40,712 bases of DNA, from NCBI GenBank assembly GCA_903828695.1, contig CAIKNE010000067.1, forward strand, positions 1 to 40,712, written 5' to 3'. This stretch comes from an uncultured Burkholderiales bacterium (GTDB taxonomy: Bacteria > Pseudomonadota > Gammaproteobacteria > Burkholderiales > Burkholderiaceae_C). The position numbers and the translations under genes were made by a program. Shown here one piece after another: positions 33,617 through 40,712 of the stretch. Position 1 is the first letter of the stretch. Each line of letters begins with the position of its first letter. The notes beneath the pieces are model-generated. The model saw nothing but the letters and a program-made list of their open reading frames with translations. It did not search any database and was not told where the DNA came from.

Positions 33617-36565
33617 ATGAGTCAAACCGCCCCCGAGTCCAAACCTCTTGATCAGCCCGGACTTAATAGTCTTCCCAAATCTTTCGAGCCTACCGCTATT
33701 GAAGCGCACTGGGGTCCTGAATGGGAGCGCAGGGGTTACTCCGTTGCCGGGGTAAAAGGCACGGGTAAAGCAAACGCTCAGGCCCCCTCATTTTCTATCC
33801 AGTTGCCACCCCCTAACGTGACGGGTACTTTGCACATGGGGCACGCATTCAACCAAACCATCATGGATACACTGACCAGGTATCACAGAATGAGTGGTTT
33901 TAACACGGCGTGGATTCCTGGGACCGATCACGCGGGTATAGCAACACAAATTGTGGTGGAGCGTCAGTTACAAGAGCAAGGTATTAGCCGTCATCAAATG
34001 GGGTCAACTCCTGAGCTTGCGCGTCAAAATTTTACGAAAAAGGTCTGGGAGTGGAAGGAGCAAAGCGGTAACACCATCACCTCTCAAATGCGGCGCATGG
34101 GAGACAGCGTGGACTGGAGTAGAGAGTATTTCACGATGGATCCCAAGCTCTCCGAAGTGGTCGTTGATACATTTGTAACCCTGTACAAACAAAAATTAAT
34201 TTACCGCGGCAAACGACTCGTTAACTGGGACCCAGTGCTGAGCTCAGCTGTCAGTGATTTAGAGGTTGAGAGCCGGGAGTCCCAGGGTAGTATGTACTAC
34301 ATAAGCTACCCCTTTGCCGATGGACCTAAGACGATAGAAGGTGCGCTACAAAGTGGACTCACTATTGCTACAACTCGACCAGAAACACTCTTGGGTGATT
34401 CCGCCCTTGCAGTGCACCCCGAAGATTCAAGGTATCTGCATTTGATAGGAACCCAGGTTGAATTGCCTCTTTGCAATCGACGTATTCCCATCATTGCGGA
34501 CTCATTTGTAGACCCTTCCTTTGGATCGGGCGTGGTGAAAATTACGGGTGCGCATGACTTTAACGACTATGCCTGCGCACAAAGACACCAATTGGAGCTC
34601 TTAACAATTTTTACGTTAGACGCCAAAATCAACGAAAACGGACCCACTCCTTACCGCGGTTTAGACCGCTTTGAAGCACGTAAAGTGATCCTCAAAGATC
34701 TCAAAGAAAAGGACTTGCTGGTTGACATTAAGCCTCATAAACTGATGCTCCCCATATGCGCCAGAACGGGTCAGGTTGTGGAACCCATGCTGACTGATCA
34801 GTGGTTTATTGCGATGAATAAGGTTGGAGAAGGAGATGCGAGCGGCAAGAGCATAGCCGCTAAAGCAGTTCAAGCGGTTGAGTCGGGGGATGTGCAGTTT
34901 GTCCCCGAGAACTGGGTGAACACCTACAACCAATGGATGAATAATATTCAGGACTGGTGTATCAGTCGCCAACTGTGGTGGGGCCATCAAATTCCGGCTT
35001 GGTACGACGAACAGGGCAACGTGTATGTCGCCAAAACACAGGCCGAGGCGCAGGCCCAGGCTCCGGGCAAAACTCTACGCAGAGATCCAGATGTGCTTGA
35101 TACTTGGTACTCCTCCGCGTTAGTGCCTTTCTCTACCCTTGGATGGCCCAAAAGTGGGGAAGACTTAGATTTATATCTGCCAAGTTCAGTTTTGGTGACG
35201 GGTTATGACATTATTTTCTTTTGGGTCGCTCGCATGATCATGATGACGACTCATTTCACGGGACACGTTCCGTTTAAGAAAGTCTACATCCATGGACTTG
35301 TGCTGGACGCGAGTGGCAAGAAAATGAGTAAGTCCGAGGGAAATGTTTTAGATCCTGTTGATTTGATTGACGGGATAGAACTCGGTCCGCTCCTTGAGAA
35401 ACGCGTTGTTGGACTTCGCAGACCCGAGACAGCGGGGCAGGTTAAAAAGGAAACTGAGAAAGAATTCCCTAACGGCATACCCAGTTACGGCGCGGATGCC
35501 CTTAGGTTTACTTTTGCATCCATGGCGACCCTAGGACGCAGTATCAACTTTGACAGCAAGAGGTGTGAGGGGTATAGAAACTTTTGCAACAAACTGTGGA
35601 ATGCAACGCGTTTTGTTTTAATGAACTGCGAAGGCCAAGATTGTGGCTTGATGGAACACACGAAAGAGCAGTGCAGTGTTGGCGGCGTAGCACACGGCTA
35701 CATGTCTTTTAGTCAACCTGACCGCTGGATCGTGTCTCACCTTCAACGCCTGGAGGCGCAGGTTGAGCAAGGTTTTAAAGACTTTCGATTGGACATCGTC
35801 GCCAATTCAATTTATGAATTTATTTGGAATGAATTTTGTGATTGGTATTTAGAAATCGCAAAAGTTCAAATCATGGGCGGCGAGATAGCTGTGCAGCGCG
35901 CAACCAGGCGCACTTTGATACGCACTCTTGAGACTTTGCTCAGGCTTGCACATCCGATCATTCCATTTATTACAGAGGAGTTATGGCAAAAGGTGGCGCC
36001 TGTGGCCGGGCGAACCAAAAATACAGAAGCCGCTTCCTTATCAGTCTCAATTTCTGATTACCCCGTGAGCCAACCCGAGCGGATTGATACAGTAGCTGAG
36101 CAGTACGTCCAGGACCTCAAGGCTTTAGTTGACGCGTGTCGCAATCTAAGAGGTGAGATGGGCGTCTCGCCCGCTACAAAATTGCCCCTGCTTGTACTGG
36201 GCGCGAATGAGCAAGTGCAGAAGATGGTGCCCGCACTAAAAACACTTGCCAAGTTGAGTGAGATCAAACTCTTTGAGGATGAGGCTCAGTGGAGCAAGAA
36301 CAGTGAGTCTTCACCCGTTGCCGTGGTAGGTGCGGTGAGGATGTGTTTACACATCCAAGTCGACGTCGTCGCTGAGCGAGCAAGGTTAGGTAAAGAGATA
36401 CTGAGAATTCAAACAGAGTTGGCTAAAGGAAATACAAAACTCGCAAACGAAGCCTTTGTTGCGAAGGCACCTCCTGCTGTGATTGAGCAAGAGAGAAAGA
36501 GAATGGCTGAGTTTGAGCAAACGCTCGCTAAATTGGAAGCCCAATTGGCTAAGCTTCCCAAGTGA
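33617..36565 (+). CDS. valS: Valyl-tRNA synthetase
   Basis: Class Ia aminoacyl-tRNA synthetase, 982 aa. The HIGH signature is HMGH at 73-76 in [15 protein letters not shown], and KMSKS is at 569-573. An editing (CP1) domain lies between, with [16 protein letters not shown]; the anticodon-binding helical domain follows and a ValS-type coiled coil (about 915-980) ends the protein. The C-terminus [19 protein letters not shown] is characteristic. No SD precedes the ATG at 33617. It is convergent with tusA across 43 bp. Confidence 0.98.
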   Translation: MSQTAPESKPLDQPGLNSLPKSFEPTAIEAHWGPEWERRGYSVAGVKGTGKANAQAPSFSIQLPPPNVTGTLHMGHAFNQTIMDTLTRYHRMSGFNTAWIPGTDHAGIATQIVVERQLQEQGISRHQMGSTPELARQNFTKKVWEWKEQSGNTITSQMRRMGDSVDWSREYFTMDPKLSEVVVDTFVTLYKQKLIYRGKRLVNWDPVLSSAVSDLEVESRESQGSMYYISYPFADGPKTIEGALQSGLTIATTRPETLLGDSALAVHPEDSRYLHLIGTQVELPLCNRRIPIIADSFVDPSFGSGVVKITGAHDFNDYACAQRHQLELLTIFTLDAKINENGPTPYRGLDRFEARKVILKDLKEKDLLVDIKPHKLMLPICARTGQVVEPMLTDQWFIAMNKVGEGDASGKSIAAKAVQAVESGDVQFVPENWVNTYNQWMNNIQDWCISRQLWWGHQIPAWYDEQGNVYVAKTQAEAQAQAPGKTLRRDPDVLDTWYSSALVPFSTLGWPKSGEDLDLYLPSSVLVTGYDIIFFWVARMIMMTTHFTGHVPFKKVYIHGLVLDASGKKMSKSEGNVLDPVDLIDGIELGPLLEKRVVGLRRPETAGQVKKETEKEFPNGIPSYGADALRFTFASMATLGRSINFDSKRCEGYRNFCNKLWNATRFVLMNCEGQDCGLMEHTKEQCSVGGVAHGYMSFSQPDRWIVSHLQRLEAQVEQGFKDFRLDIVANSIYEFIWNEFCDWYLEIAKVQIMGGEIAVQRATRRTLIRTLETLLRLAHPIIPFITEELWQKVAPVAGRTKNTEAASLSVSISDYPVSQPERIDTVAEQYVQDLKALVDACRNLRGEMGVSPATKLPLLVLGANEQVQKMVPALKTLAKLSEIKLFEDEAQWSKNSESSPVAVVGAVRMCLHIQVDVVAERARLGKEILRIQTELAKGNTKLANEAFVAKAPPAVIEQERKRMAEFEQTLAKLEAQLAKLPK

Positions 36566-36608
36566 ATGTTAGAGTTGAAAAGCGATAAAAGTCAAGAGGC
36601 AAGATGCC

Positions 36609-36836
36609 TTAGCGTCTTCTTAAGATGTGAATGAAGTCTTCATCCTTGGTTTCTTGCTCCAATAGCTCGTTGCCTGTTTGTTTACAAAAGGCAGCGAAGT
36701 CTCTAAGCGACCCGGTATCGGTGGATACAACACGCAGTGTTTGACCCGGGCTCATCGTGGAAAGAGCTTTTTTAGTTTTTAAGATGGGTAGCGGGCAGTT
36801 TAAGCCGCGCGTGTCAAGCTCTACATCAATATTCAT
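36609..36836 (-). CDS. tusA: Sulfurtransferase TusA family protein
   Basis: A small sulfur carrier, 75 aa from the ATG at 36836 (MNIDVELDTRGLNCPLP); the longer frame would start with TTG. The active Cys14 lies in the CPLP motif that defines the family. In E. coli, TusA relays sulfur from IscS to tRNA thiolation; other members serve molybdenum cofactor or sulfur oxidation. Its link to cysM upstream supports a sulfur-transfer job. It follows the Nudix gene by 26 bp. Confidence 0.92.
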   Translation of the reverse strand: MNIDVELDTRGLNCPLPILKTKKALSTMSPGQTLRVVSTDTGSLRDFAAFCKQTGNELLEQETKDEDFIHILRRR

Positions 36837-36862
36837 TTCTATATCCAATCAAAGTGTTCTGT

Positions 36863-37432
36863 TTAACTGGCACTCAACGCAGAATTTTCAGCATTGATTC
36901 GCTCAATTTCCTCCCAAGCCATGAAGCGAGGAGTGATGGACTGGGTCTTTAACCAATCGGCTAATCCGTAGCCTGTGCCGGCGGGCCAACAAATTAAATC
37001 TTTAAATTCAAACAACCTGTAATCCAGTAATTCTGGAGACAGTTTAATTTCCCCCTCGTCCTTGGTGAGTGCGTGATAGACGATCAGTACTTGGTTGCGC
37101 CGCTGAAAGTCATAAACACCGATCAACTGAAGGCTTGTGACATCCAAGTTCGTCTCTTCTTTCACCTCTCTTTGAATTCCCTCTTGAGGGGACTCACCGG
37201 CTTCCATGAACCCCGTGATCAGTGCAAATCGGTTAGGCCCCCATGCGGCGTTCCTGGCCAGCACAATTTTCCCCTTGTGCTCTACGATAGCAGCAAGCAC
37301 GGGGGTAGGGTTGTTCCAGTGCGTCCAGGTGCAGTGTGTGCATGCTGAACGAGTTGTAGGCCCTGAGTCCTCTTGGCGAATGACTGCGCTCAAGGGATGT
37401 GCGCACATCGGGCAGTACTTGTAGTCACTCAT
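36863..37432 (-). CDS. Nudix hydrolase with N-terminal zinc ribbon
   Basis: A 189-aa Nudix hydrolase. The N-terminal zinc ribbon has C7/C10 and C31/C34 (CPMC, CTHC). The Nudix box at about residues 75-97 reads GFMEAGESPQEGIQREVKEE, matching GX5EX7REUXEE, with Asn rather than Gly at the following conserved position. Zinc-ribbon Nudix proteins include NADH pyrophosphatase, but this protein is short and lacks the NudC tail, so its substrate is open. It overlaps cysM by 4 bp (ATGA) and precedes tusA. Confidence 0.9.
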   Translation of the reverse strand: MSDYKYCPMCAHPLSAVIRQEDSGPTTRSACTHCTWTHWNNPTPVLAAIVEHKGKIVLARNAAWGPNRFALITGFMEAGESPQEGIQREVKEETNLDVTSLQLIGVYDFQRRNQVLIVYHALTKDEGEIKLSPELLDYRLFEFKDLICWPAGTGYGLADWLKTQSITPRFMAWEEIERINAENSALSAS

Positions 37433-38331
37433 GCTGGAAAAACTCCTGTTGATAGATATCTATCCCCTCTGTCGCACACTATAAACACGATGGTTGAATG
37501 GGTCACGGTTTTAGCCAACTCAAGTGCAACCCAGCAAGCACCCGCTGCAGAGATGCCCGCAAAGATCCCTTCCTCCTTAGCCAGGCGCCTGCACATGTGC
37601 TCTGCGTCTGCTTGACTGACTAGGGTAATCGTATCCACATGGGTTGGATCATAAATTTTGGGTAAATATTCAGGGGCCCATTTGCGAATTCCTGGAATTC
37701 TGGATCCTTCGCTTGGTTGAGCGCCGATGATTTGAATTTGAGCGTTCTTAGATTTCAGAAACTTGGAGACCCCGGTAATGGTTCCGGTCGTACCCATGGC
37801 ACTTACAAAGTGTGTCACCCGCCCGTGCGTATCAGCCCAAATCTCAGGTCCTGTAGTCTCAAAATGTATTCTTGGATTATCGGAGTTTGCAAATTGATCA
37901 AGTACAACCCCTTTGCCCTCATTTTGCATTTGAAGCGCAAGATCCCGGGCCCCTTCCATGCCAATACTCTTTGGCGTCAAAATCAGTTCTGCACCAAAGG
38001 CTTTCATGGTCTGGGCTCGCTCAATCGACAAGTCCTCAGGCATGATAAGTATCATCTTGAACCCTTTGATGGCAGCGGCCATGGCGAGCGCAATGCCCGT
38101 GTTGCCAGAGGTTGCCTCTATCAGGGTGTCACCCGCCTTGATCTCTCCGCGCTCTTGGGCGCGGGTAATCATCGACATGGCTGCACGGTCTTTGACTGAG
38201 CCTGCAGGGTTATTACCTTCTAATTTTGCAAGTAAAACATTACCTCTGGATTCGTTTTCTTGTCGGTCAAGCCTTTGTAGGGCCACAATAGGCGTGCGTC
38301 CAATAGTGGACTCAAGGGTTGAATATTGCAT
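37429..38331 (-). CDS. cysM: Cysteine synthase B (O-acetylserine sulfhydrylase, CysM)
   Basis: PLP enzyme making cysteine from O-acetylserine with sulfide, or S-sulfocysteine with thiosulfate. 300 aa. The PLP-binding Lys47 is in GSVKDRAA, the substrate loop is EATSGNTGIALA, and the phosphate-binding GTTGTITG is present. The CysM rather than CysK call rests on the length and on EGSRIPGIRKW, typical of the CysM form. It heads the cysM - Nudix - tusA unit and is divergent from the tRNA-Leu gene. The ATG at 38331 starts MQYSTLESTIGRTP. Confidence 0.95.
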   Translation of the reverse strand: MQYSTLESTIGRTPIVALQRLDRQENESRGNVLLAKLEGNNPAGSVKDRAAMSMITRAQERGEIKAGDTLIEATSGNTGIALAMAAAIKGFKMILIMPEDLSIERAQTMKAFGAELILTPKSIGMEGARDLALQMQNEGKGVVLDQFANSDNPRIHFETTGPEIWADTHGRVTHFVSAMGTTGTITGVSKFLKSKNAQIQIIGAQPSEGSRIPGIRKWAPEYLPKIYDPTHVDTITLVSQADAEHMCRRLAKEEGIFAGISAAGACWVALELAKTVTHSTIVFIVCDRGDRYLSTGVFPA

Positions 38332-38391
38332 ATCGATTTAAGTGAGTTGGGCCCAGATTAGGCCTAATTATGGCGTTTTGTAGCAAGGGTA

Positions 38392-38420
38392 TTGAATCAG
38401 AGGCTATACTGTGCCATAAT
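38392..38420 (+). promoter_or_regulatory. tRNA-Leu promoter
   Basis: TTGAAT (-35, 4 of 6 matches) and CATAAT (-10, 5 of 6) are separated by exactly 17 bp. A transcript start near 38427 would be about 10 nt before the mature tRNA. A second -10-like TATACT lies inside the spacer but lacks a -35. Confidence 0.7.
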
Positions 38421-38436
38421 TTAGATCCCCTTCATT

Positions 38437-38524
38437 GCCGGAGTGGCGAAATTGGTAGACGCAGCAGATTCAAAATCTGCCGGTGCTAAACACCGTGCCG
38501 GTTCGAGTCCGGCCCCCGGCACCA
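38437..38524 (+). tRNA. tRNA-Leu (anticodon CAA)
   Basis: An 88-nt class II tRNA with encoded CCA. The anticodon arm is GCAGA-TTCAAAA-TCTGC, giving anticodon CAA for UUG. The D arm carries ATTGGTAGAC, a long variable arm pairs CGGTG with CACCG, and the T arm is GCCGG-TTCGAGT-CCGGC. The acceptor stem GCCGGAG/CCCCGGC pairs fully except for A6 against C67, which should be A-U or G-C in a perfect stem. Confidence 0.95.
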
Positions 38525-38542
38525 TTGGTATCCCACCAATGG
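38522..38542 (+). terminator. Hairpin directly after tRNA-Leu
   Basis: CCATTGGT (38522-38529, including the tRNA CCA) pairs perfectly with ACCAATGG (38535-38542) around ATCCC. No U tract follows. It could block 3' exonucleases, guide processing or act as a weak terminator. Confidence 0.4.
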
Positions 38543-38931
38543 ATTTGAAACCTGCTAGAACCCTTCATAAAATTAGTGGTCCAGTGGATTTAGGCAGTGT
38601 AAGGAAATGTTTAGGTAATCAAAGGCTGGCTAAAAGCTGACTAAACTCTCACTAAAAGCTAACCAAAGTCAGCACCTCAGTGAATTGGGGCCAAATCTCA
38701 TAAATTCGTAGTTGAATGTACACCGTGAAATCTACATTCGCCCTCAATAGCAACTACTAGCCAGAAACACGCCATTGTGAGGTGAGGGTTAATATCTTTA
38801 TGAAGCAACTACTTTAAAGAAAAAAATGCAATCAAAATGCCCCAGGAGTAAAGCTTGAAGAATGCGAAGTGTCCTTGCCAATTTAGCGAACCCAGTATCA
38901 ATCTGTAATATTTAAGGATTAAGATTGCACG
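38525..38931. other. Repeat-rich region between tRNA-Leu and the CDF gene
   Basis: 407 bp without a believable gene; the one 65-codon frame runs through the tRNA. It contains a 22-bp-spaced near-direct repeat of CTAAAAGCT (38630-38638, 38652-38660), a 7-bp inverted repeat (38636-38642 with 38667-38673), and a two-stem fold at 38708-38757 with a second copy of one arm at 38804-38813. This is likely the leader of the CDF gene or a small RNA; that is inference. Confidence 0.45.
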
Positions 38932-39828
38932 ATGAGTGATGTACTAGAAGATTCTGATGTTGATTCATCAGGCAAGCAGCAGGCAGCGCAAAAAAGCACA
39001 TGGGTCAGCATTGCTGTAAACATTGCGTTGACCGTTTCCCAGGTTTTTGCAGGCATTTGGTCTGGCTCACAGGGCTTGATTGCAGATGGTATTCACTCCC
39101 TTGCAGATTTAGTGTCTGACTTTGTTGTGCTCTTGGCAAATCAACACAGCGGCAAAGACGCAGACGCTGACCATCATTATGGTCATCAGCGATATGAAAC
39201 AGCTGCGTCTCTTTTTTTAGGCTTATCTTTATTGGTTGTTGGTGTCGGAATGCTATTAAAGGCTGGGGAGAGAATTATTGAACCTGTCTTTGCAGGCCCT
39301 ATCCCCATCACAGCTTTGTATGTCGCATTAGGCTCTTTGATTACCAAGGAACTACTTTTTAGATATATGCTATCTATTGCAAAGCGAGTACGTTCCTCCA
39401 TGTTGGTTGCAAATGCTTGGCATGCAAGGGCCGATGCAGCCTCCTCACTTGTTGTGTCCGTGGGGATTGTGGGTGCTTTATTTGGCTATCCGATACTAGA
39501 CGCAGTGGGCGCTTTAATCGTGGGATTGATGGTTGCTAAAACTGGTGCGCAGTTTAGCTGGGACTCACTTAATGACTTAATGGACAGAGCAGCTTCAAAG
39601 GAAGAGCATCAACAAATCTTAGAGATCATCACATCAACTCCGGGTGTTCAGGGGTGCCATGATCTGAGAACTCGTAAGATGGGCGACATGATACTGGTAG
39701 ATGTGCATATTGAAGTTGATGCTAACGCCACTGTAAGAGTAGGGCACGATATAGCTTTTATGGCTGCCAATCGGGTTACTGAGCTGATGCCTGTACTCAA
39801 TGTTATGACACACATTGACCCTATTTAA
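38932..39828 (+). CDS. Cation diffusion facilitator (CDF) family transporter
   Basis: Proton-coupled efflux of a divalent cation (Zn, Fe, Mn or similar), 298 aa. The second helix has ADGIHSLADLVSD with D52, H55 and D59, and the fifth has WHARADAASS with its HxxxD pair, together forming the transport site. About six membrane helices precede a cytoplasmic C-terminal domain (after about 215; LVDVHIEVDANATVRVGHDI). A short His loop (DADADHHYGHQRYE) follows helix 2. The cytochrome b561-like gene starts 11 bp later and is surely cotranscribed. The metal is not determined. Confidence 0.93.
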   Translation: MSDVLEDSDVDSSGKQQAAQKSTWVSIAVNIALTVSQVFAGIWSGSQGLIADGIHSLADLVSDFVVLLANQHSGKDADADHHYGHQRYETAASLFLGLSLLVVGVGMLLKAGERIIEPVFAGPIPITALYVALGSLITKELLFRYMLSIAKRVRSSMLVANAWHARADAASSLVVSVGIVGALFGYPILDAVGALIVGLMVAKTGAQFSWDSLNDLMDRAASKEEHQQILEIITSTPGVQGCHDLRTRKMGDMILVDVHIEVDANATVRVGHDIAFMAANRVTELMPVLNVMTHIDPI

Positions 39829-39839
39829 AGGAGTAATAG

Positions 39840-40367
39840 ATGAGCTCAGACAATATTTACGACACTAAAACAATTTGTTACCACTGGATCAGTGCAGCCA
39901 TCATTTTGACTCTGTGGGTGGTTGGTCAAAACATTGATTCATTTGAAAAGGGCGATCCAAGAGTTATCGTGAGAAGTATCCACATCACACTCGGACTTAT
40001 CCTGGCTTTAGTCTTTGTAATAAGAGTGAACTGGAGGATTCGTGGTGGCGTTAAATTGCCTCAACCAGACGGCGTGCAGGGCAAAATAACACAGGGGACT
40101 CATCATTTGCTGTACGCTCTTATGGGCCTTACTATTCTCATAGGCATTGCAGCAGTGTGGGTTCGGGGGGATAATATTTTTAACGTAATTAAGATTCCCG
40201 CCTTCGATCCAACGGATGAAGATCTGAGAGAAAATGTTGTAGATATTCACGGTTTTTTTGCCAATTCACTATTAATCTTGGCCGGTGGTCATGCGCTTCT
40301 CGCAATTTGGCATCACAGAATTTTGAAGGACGGCATTTTAAAAAGAATGTGGCCCACCCTGAAGTAA
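39840..40367 (+). CDS. Cytochrome b561-like membrane protein
   Basis: A four-helix di-haem cytochrome b561-like membrane protein of 175 aa. Helix-embedded His candidates for haem ligation are in CYHWISA, SIHITLG, THHLLYALMG, DIHGFFAN and GGHALLAIWHH. Bacterial members carry electrons between quinol and periplasmic partners, and related cybB oxidises superoxide to oxygen. A GGAG SD lies before the ATG. It follows the CDF transporter by 11 bp. The partner protein is unknown. Confidence 0.9.
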   Translation: MSSDNIYDTKTICYHWISAAIILTLWVVGQNIDSFEKGDPRVIVRSIHITLGLILALVFVIRVNWRIRGGVKLPQPDGVQGKITQGTHHLLYALMGLTILIGIAAVWVRGDNIFNVIKIPAFDPTDEDLRENVVDIHGFFANSLLILAGGHALLAIWHHRILKDGILKRMWPTLK

Positions 40368-40676
40368 TGGGGCATTCGAACCGTTCCCTGGTCAGGGGCT
40401 TGAGGCTGCAAGTTGTAGTTAAGTGCTCACGCTTTAATCGCTATCTGATCATTAATCGTCTAGATACCTATGTTTCTCGTTAAAGAAGTAGACGGGTTAC
40501 ACCCACACAATTAAACGTCAATATCGCTATTTTGCAAACCTCAGACTATCGTCAATAGCCAAATATAATTTCCCCCCACCCTTGTTTGCGTGATTGCAAA
40601 AACTCACTTTTTACAATTAATGCGCAATCATTCTCTATTTTGAAACGACTTGGATAGGAGGGTAGGAGTTAAACAG
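40368..40676. other. Intergenic region after the cytochrome gene
   Basis: 309 bp without a believable gene. A promoter-like pair is present near 40610-40639. No strong terminator was seen after the cytochrome gene. Confidence 0.5.
40610..40639 (+). promoter_or_regulatory. Promoter candidate at the right edge
   Basis: TTTACA (5 of 6 to TTGACA) and TCTATT (4 of 6 to TATAAT), with 18 bp between them. It points to a start near 40646, before a possible gene at the window edge. Confidence 0.35.
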
Positions 40677-40712
40677 GTGGTGACTAAATTCAGCAATTTG
40701 GCGTACGCAGAA
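40677..40712 (+). CDS. Possible start of a gene cut by the right edge
   Basis: Twelve codons remain open from a GTG at 40677 (or 40680): VVTKFSNLAYAE. AGGAG lies 8 nt before the first GTG and a promoter candidate is upstream, which argues for a real gene. The opposite strand is open as well and would read as the last 25 residues of a minus-strand gene ending at a TAG near 40635-40637, so the strand is not certain. Confidence 0.3.
   Translation, partial: MVTKFSNLAYAE

Noticed and set aside
40374-40385. tRNA T-arm remnant (GGTTCGAAT on the minus strand), suggesting an attachment site related to tRNA-Leu
   Set aside because: The flanking bases do not form a T stem and do not match the tRNA-Leu 3' end beyond about 8 bases; no integrase gene is in the window.

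Overview
This window is core chromosome of a betaproteobacterium of the order Burkholderiales, probably a streamlined, moderate-GC lineage of the Polynucleobacter kind. The order assignment rests on gene order and protein family, both read by eye: homoserine kinase divergent from polA with a BPSS1780-type membrane protein behind it; the run rluC - HAD phosphatase - Rieske - sppA - methyltransferase - maf - yceD - rpmF - plsX - fabH - fabD - fabG - acpP - fabF; hemD-hemX-hemY next to argH; and an Arg-rich RNase E. The genus is inference. I see no insertion sequence, prophage, CRISPR array, toxin-antitoxin pair or defence island.

Layout. 1-4595: the BPSS1780-like gene (cut by the window edge) and thrB on the minus strand, divergent from polA. 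4682-6459: a Tat-type dienelactone hydrolase overlapping a ZIP metal transporter. 6556-12910: a minus-strand operon yceD-rpmF-plsX-fabH-fabD-fabG-acpP-fabF (ribosomal protein L32, phospholipid initiation, fatty-acid synthesis). 12961-14376: maf and an RsmI-like methyltransferase, divergent from yceD. 14421-17510: minus-strand rluC, HAD phosphatase, Rieske protein and sppA, tightly packed. 18060-20885: rne behind a 549-bp gene-free region, ending in a strong terminator. 21001-22105: lrgA-lrgB. 22263-25557: hemD-hemX-hemY, without hemC. 25701-29715: argH, an FMN-dependent L-lactate/2-hydroxyacid dehydrogenase, and dinB. 29727-31498: yaaA and queF. 31499-33616: an intergenic-rich stretch around a VOC-family protein and a small secreted Gly-rich protein. 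33617-36565: valS. 36609-38331: cysM - Nudix - tusA. 38437-38524: tRNA-Leu(CAA). 38932-40367: a CDF cation transporter with a cytochrome b561-like protein.

Most genes are housekeeping and their functions are secure. The less explained signal is between genes. Hairpins sit right after rpmF and acpP, the two genes of the fab operon whose products are needed in greatest amount, which suggests post-initiation tuning. The VOC gene has a long AT-rich upstream region with an FNR/CRP-type box, a perfect inverted repeat and a terminator-like hairpin, so it may hold an attenuator or small RNA. The gap between tRNA-Leu and the CDF gene has repeats that allow alternative pairing. The thrB/polA divergent region has two perfect palindromes. 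None of these has been tested by folding or comparison here, and I found no clear new multi-gene system.
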